Both the position numbers and the translations under genes were made by a program. From contig CAJXLB010000012.1 in assembly GCA_913055905.1 (NCBI GenBank), positions 1 through 62,074 of the forward strand: a stretch of DNA of 62,074 bases, in the 5' to 3' direction. The DNA comes from an uncultured Winogradskyella sp. GTDB lineage: Bacteria > Bacteroidota > Bacteroidia > Flavobacteriales > Flavobacteriaceae. Positions within the stretch are counted from its first letter, which is position 1. The number at the start of each line of letters is the position of its first letter. Under the pieces are notes generated by a model. That model was given only the letters and a program-made list of their open reading frames with translations, searched no databases and was not told the origin of the DNA. This document shows positions 59,501 through 62,074 of the stretch, one piece after another.

Positions 59501-62074
59501 ACCGATGCCTGTGGCAACGAGACCGTCCATACACAGACCATCACTGTTCAGGATACAACGGCACCTTCGTTCAATGAAACATTGCCTACGGATGTGACTG
59601 TTGAGTGCGATGCGGTACCTACGGCCGAGACCTTAACGGCTTCGGATAACTGCGGTACGGCTACGGTCGATTTTAATGAGACTACGACTGCCGGTACTTG
59701 CGATAACGACTATACATTGACCAGAACTTGGACGGCTACCGATGCCTGTGGCAACGAGACCGTCCATACACAGACCATTACCGTTCAGGATACCGTGGCA
59801 CCGACTTTTAACGAAACATTGCCAACTGACATTACCGTTGAGTGTGATGCGGTACCTACGGCCGAGACCTTGACGGCCTCCGATAACTGTGGAACCGCTA
59901 CGGTAGCTTTCAACGAGACTACGACCGCTGGTGCCTGTGACAACGAGTTTACCTTGACTAGAACTTGGACAGCTACAGATGCCTGTGGCAACGAGACCGT
60001 ACATACACAGACCATAACCGTTCAGGATAACGTGGGGCCAACCTTCATCGAAACGTTGCCTACGGACGTTACCGTCGAGTGCGATGACGTGCCCACTGCC
60101 GAGACCTTGACGGCCTCGGACAACTGTGGAACCGCTACGGTAGCTTTCAACGAGACTACGACCGCTGGTGCCTGTGACAACGAGTTTACCTTGACTAGAA
60201 CTTGGACAGCTACAGATGCCTGTGGCAACGAGACCGTACATACACAGACCATCACAGTGGTCGATACCACTGCACCGACCATTACCGTTCCTGCAGATGT
60301 GACCATAGAGTGTACAGAGGACGAGTCCTCTGCCAATACCGGCGTGGCAACAGGTGCCGATACCTGTGGTACGGTGACCGTCACGGAGTCCGACGTTGAG
60401 ACCGCTGCCTGTGGCAATACCAAGACCATTGTCCGTACCTGGACCGTAACGGACGAGTGCGGCAACAGCACATCCGCCGACCAGACCATTACGGTGGTCG
60501 ATACGACGCCTCCGACCATAGATAATACAAATACGGATGATATTGTCATTCAATGTGGTGTGACACCTGATGGCACATTGGAAGCCTGGCTTGCCGATAA
60601 TGCCGGTGCAACCGCTAACGATACTTGTGGTACGGTGACCTGGACAAACGATTACGGTGCCGATACCGATGTGGATTGTGCAAATGGCGCTATTACGGTG
60701 ATATTCACCGCTACTGATGAGTGCGGCAACGCTTCCACTACTACGGCTACCTATTCCATTATCGATACGGTAGCTCCCGTGATCACAGTGCCTGCTGACG
60801 TAACCATTGAATGTACCGAGGACGAATCTCCGGCCAATACCGGTACCGCAACCGCAACCGACGACTGTACTACTCCAGTGGTGACGTTCTCTGACAGCGA
60901 GGTTACCGCTTGTGGCAATACCAAGACGATAACAAGAACATGGACGGCTACGGATGCCTGTGGAAATTCGGTATCCCAAGACCAGATAATCATTGTTGAA
61001 GATACGACACCGCCTACCATCAGCGTGCCTGCAGATGTGACCATCGAGTGTACAGAGGACGAGTCCTCTGCCAACACCGGCGTGGCTACGGGTGCCGATA
61101 CCTGTGGTACGGTGACCGTCACAGAGTCCGACGTGGAGACTGTGGCCTGTGGCAACACGAAGACCATTGTCCGTACATGGACCGTAACCGATGAGTGTGG
61201 CAACAGCACATCCGCCGACCAGACCATTACGGTTGTCGACACGACACCGCCTACCATAGACAATACAAACACGGATGATATCGTCATTCAATGTGGTGTG
61301 ACACCCGATGGCACATTGGAAGCTTGGCTTGCCGATAATGCCGGTGCAACCGCTAACGATACTTGTGGTACGGTGACCTGGACAAACGATTACGGTGCCG
61401 ATACCGATGTGGATTGTGCCAATGGCGCTATTACGGTGACGTTTACCGCTACCGATGAATGTGGCAACGCTTCCACTACTACGGCTACCTATTCCATTAT
61501 CGATACGGTAGCTCCCGTGATCACAGTGCCTGCCGACGTAACCATTGAATGTACCGAGGACGAATCTCCGGCCAATACCGGTACCGCAACCGCAACCGAT
61601 GATTGTACTACTCCAGTGGTAACGTTCTCTGACAGCGAGGTCACTGCCTGTGGCAATACCAAGACAATAACAAGAACATGGACGGCTACGGATGCCTGTG
61701 GAAATTCAGTATCGCAAGACCAAATAATAACTGTTGAAGATACGACACCGCCTACCATCAGCGTTCCTACAGATGTGACCATAGAGTGTACCGAGGACGA
61801 GTCCTCTGCCAACACCGGCGTGGCTACTGGTGCCGATACCTGTGGTACGGTGACCATCTCGGAATCCGATGTGGAGACCGCGGCCTGTGGTAATACCAAG
61901 ACTATTGTTAGAACCTGGACCGTAACCGATGAGTGCGGCAACAGCACATCCGCTGACCAGACCATTACGGTGGTGGATACCACTGCGCCTACCATCAGCG
62001 TTCCTGCAGATGTGACCATAGAGTGTACAGAGGACGAGTCCTCTGCCAATACCGGCGTGGCAACAGGTGCCGAT
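56513..62074 (+). CDS. giant secreted HYR-repeat surface protein, 3' end outside window
   Basis: The frame is open from ATG 56513 to the window edge: 1,854 codons with no stop. A signal peptide (KNLLLLLVILSSSLLQAQ) precedes a non-repeat N-terminal region with many aromatic beta segments (about 30-380), a DUF11-like beta-sandwich (about 383-520), one degenerate repeat and then an array of HYR-like domains of about 79-88 residues. Each unit has four cysteines (VECD, DNCG, ACDN, ACGN type) and the pattern 'DTxxPT...VTxEC...TWTATDACGN...QTITV'. Such proteins are exported by T9SS and used as adhesins or gliding-linked fibres; a T9SS sorting tail is expected beyond the window. DNA in the array is visibly richer in G+C than its neighbours and codon choice is more uniform. 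It lies in the same direction as the small secreted gene 36 bases upstream. Confidence 0.9.
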   Translation, partial: MKTILRKSQIKNLLLLLVILSSSLLQAQVQETFTPRFNQTVKGDFTMIANNMLSRSATGDYNGSDGNHDFTDNVYVDIDGNTGIGATTFNSSNAIFNNPEPSLTCLSIKKAYLYWAAADKEPTSDLNSENQPDWNFNDVKLMLPGETNYTTYTADEVIFRGRDTHFSNDPYICVKDITNQVTALGSPYGMYQVANVEAKTGSLIAHPNGNTGTSGGWQIVFVYESPLMPSKNISIFDGYAHVTSSINDFDINFSGFQTIPLGPVSTKVMIGSLEGDRDLSGDRLQIRNVVGNFVDISAPQRASSNFFNSRITVGASNFIDRSPASLNTLGFDAAIFDLDNGGAFNTIIGNNQTSATLRLTSNQETYGLYLLGLSVDVWAPDLNPIEMFLSSGNNPANPGDTLGYSFSIENNGNDNAVNLQISAILPPQVEFNGADNLPAGVSFTYNPVTRELVFLVDDGLVNVGSPELDIDFEIFVKDECYFLEDNCDLSIDLQFEATYNGILNPNQQSTLSSANLDECQVGIQDPTIINVNQPGAALWANPANDLDRTINCDDTDGLNAAQALEPTTDKCNFTLTKTSGSFVADPSCPNTGTYTNTWTFTDACGRTSPPYVQVITIADPDGPTFNEPLPGDVTVECDDIPDAPTLTASTSCGTVTVDYNEVRTDGSCDSEYTLTRTWTATDNCGVETIHTQTITVQDTVAPTFNETLPTDVTVECDAVPIAETLTASDNCGTATVAFNETTTAGTCDNEFILTRTWTATDACGNETVHTQTITVQDTVAPTFNETLPTDVTVECDAVPTAETLTASDNCGTATVDFNETTTPGACDNEYTLTRTWTATDACGNETVHTQTITVQDTTAPSFNETLPTDVTVECDAVPTAETLTASDNCGTATVDFNETTTAGTCDNDYTLTRTWTATDACGNETVHTQTITVQDTVAPTFNETLPTDVTVECDAVPTAETLTASDNCGTATVDFNETTTPGACDNEYTLTRTWTATDACGNETVHTQTITVQDTTAPSFNETLPTDVTVECDAVPTAETLTASDNCGTATVDFNETTTAGTCDNDYTLTRTWTATDACGNETVHTQTITVQDTVAPTFNETLPTDITVECDAVPTAETLTASDNCGTATVAFNETTTAGACDNEFTLTRTWTATDACGNETVHTQTITVQDNVGPTFIETLPTDVTVECDDVPTAETLTASDNCGTATVAFNETTTAGACDNEFTLTRTWTATDACGNETVHTQTITVVDTTAPTITVPADVTIECTEDESSANTGVATGADTCGTVTVTESDVETAACGNTKTIVRTWTVTDECGNSTSADQTITVVDTTPPTIDNTNTDDIVIQCGVTPDGTLEAWLADNAGATANDTCGTVTWTNDYGADTDVDCANGAITVIFTATDECGNASTTTATYSIIDTVAPVITVPADVTIECTEDESPANTGTATATDDCTTPVVTFSDSEVTACGNTKTITRTWTATDACGNSVSQDQIIIVEDTTPPTISVPADVTIECTEDESSANTGVATGADTCGTVTVTESDVETVACGNTKTIVRTWTVTDECGNSTSADQTITVVDTTPPTIDNTNTDDIVIQCGVTPDGTLEAWLADNAGATANDTCGTVTWTNDYGADTDVDCANGAITVTFTATDECGNASTTTATYSIIDTVAPVITVPADVTIECTEDESPANTGTATATDDCTTPVVTFSDSEVTACGNTKTITRTWTATDACGNSVSQDQIITVEDTTPPTISVPTDVTIECTEDESSANTGVATGADTCGTVTISESDVETAACGNTKTIVRTWTVTDECGNSTSADQTITVVDTTAPTISVPADVTIECTEDESSANTGVATGAD
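58367..60262 (+). repeat. eight tandem 237-bp HYR-like repeats
   Basis: Units start at 58367, 58604, 58841, 59078, 59315, 59552, 59789 and 60026; every one is exactly 237 bp (79 codons). The first is the most diverged and the middle ones nearly identical. Each encodes one four-cysteine HYR-like domain. A degenerate extra copy precedes the first. Confidence 0.95.
58841..59788 (+). repeat. recent tandem duplication of a two-domain (474-bp) block
   Basis: Bases 58841-59314 and 59315-59788 are the same by eye except for one silent T/C difference (58846 versus 59320). Copies 4 and 6 appear identical over 237 bp. This is far closer than to other repeats and marks a very recent unequal exchange or slippage. 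Confidence 0.9.
60263..62074 (+). repeat. second array with a 738-bp higher-order unit (A-B-C)
   Basis: Three domain types follow in order: A at 60263 (237 bp), B at 60500 (264 bp) and C at 60764 (237 bp). The set repeats at 61001 (A), 61238 (B) and 61502 (C), so the higher-order unit is 738 bp. Then A follows again at 61739 and another A at 61976, cut by the window edge. B is a longer, 88-residue variant (DDIVIQCGVTPDGTLEAWL). Confidence 0.92.

Noticed and set aside
58486-62049. Many long open frames on the minus strand, including one of 552 codons at 59633-61291
   Set aside because: They mirror the GC-rich sense repeats: the translations are themselves repeats with low-complexity composition, and the sense strand has one continuous frame with signal peptide and known domain pattern.
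58367-62074. Regular repeats that could suggest a CRISPR array or satellite
   Set aside because: Unit lengths (237 and 264 bp) are multiples of three, in frame, and code for domains; there are no short repeats with unique spacers.
1-62074. tRNA genes, insertion sequences, integrase or prophage marks
   Set aside because: None found on reading both strands; no CCA-ended cloverleaf, transposase or terminal inverted repeats were noticed.

Overview
The window is a piece of chromosome from a marine-type member of the Flavobacteriaceae (Bacteroidota), close in flavour to Winogradskyella, Psychroserpens or Gelidibacter. The evidence is an AT-rich background, exact copies of the Bacteroidota -7 promoter element TAnnTTTG before many genes, few Shine-Dalgarno sequences, a type IX secretion sorting tail at the left edge, a KR2-type sodium-pumping rhodopsin, a fused E1 alpha/beta dehydrogenase, and lineage-typical neighbours (DUF3822-rsmD, DUF1835, gshB-NFGA-DUF1704). 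The species cannot be named from the sequence. There is no prophage, insertion sequence, CRISPR array or tRNA.

Layout. 1-7.2 kb: tail of a T9SS cargo gene, a divergent EF-G paralogue (EF-G2 type) with a small helical protein, DUF1853 plus the pseudouridine synthase RluE, a secreted unknown, an SF2 helicase and an orphan ExbD. 7.2-8.3 kb: two tiny open frames ahead of a strong terminator, then Hsp20. 8.3-18.3 kb: fused 2-oxoacid dehydrogenase E1; a tight five-gene run (2OG-Fe oxygenase, SUI1, DUF1835, nucleoside phosphorylase, cytosolic solute-binding-like protein); uracil-DNA glycosylase; a MutS2-like ATPase without Smr domain; a DCC thiol oxidoreductase. 18.5-24.4 kb: a leftward run aroC, dicarboxylate/amino acid symporter, gshB, TerB-like protein, N-formylglutamate amidohydrolase and DUF1704 (QEGLA) metallopeptidase, which looks like a little-studied ligase/hydrolase pathway acting on glutamate- or peptide-like compounds.

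24.6-35.5 kb: LpxH-like phosphoesterase, a large FAD/Fe-S oxidoreductase, a small barrel protein, GcvT, an RmlD-like reductase, pterin dehydratase, YebC, an exported KatG and a nucleoside deaminase. 35.5-41.2 kb: the NDQ-motif sodium-pump rhodopsin, divergent from a D-lactate dehydrogenase-like gene across an unusual long palindrome; then a multi-spanning acyltransferase-like protein, a LysR regulator and the SbtA-type sodium/bicarbonate symporter it probably controls. A light-made sodium gradient could drive bicarbonate uptake. 41.3-46 kb: a leftward kdsB / HAD phosphatase / Fe-dependent alcohol dehydrogenase (Kdo 8-oxidase-like) / PlsC-like acyltransferase cluster and a RecD-like helicase.

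46-55.7 kb: envelope unknown, DUF3822, rsmD, the RNase P RNA gene rnpB (minus strand), dnaX without zinc module, a lipoprotein-like gene, miaE, an outer-membrane barrel, and the polyphosphate set ppx-ppk1-sixA. 56-62 kb: a small secreted protein and the first 1,854 codons of a giant secreted repeat protein, built from exact 237-bp (79-residue) HYR-like units, then a 738-bp higher-order unit (237+264+237). It runs off the window and shows recent unit duplication.

The observations most worth follow-up are the gshB-TerB-NFGA-DUF1704 cassette, the rhodopsin/SbtA pairing with the palindrome, the EF-G paralogue that lacks the catalytic histidine, the tandem micro-ORFs, and the homogenised repeat array.
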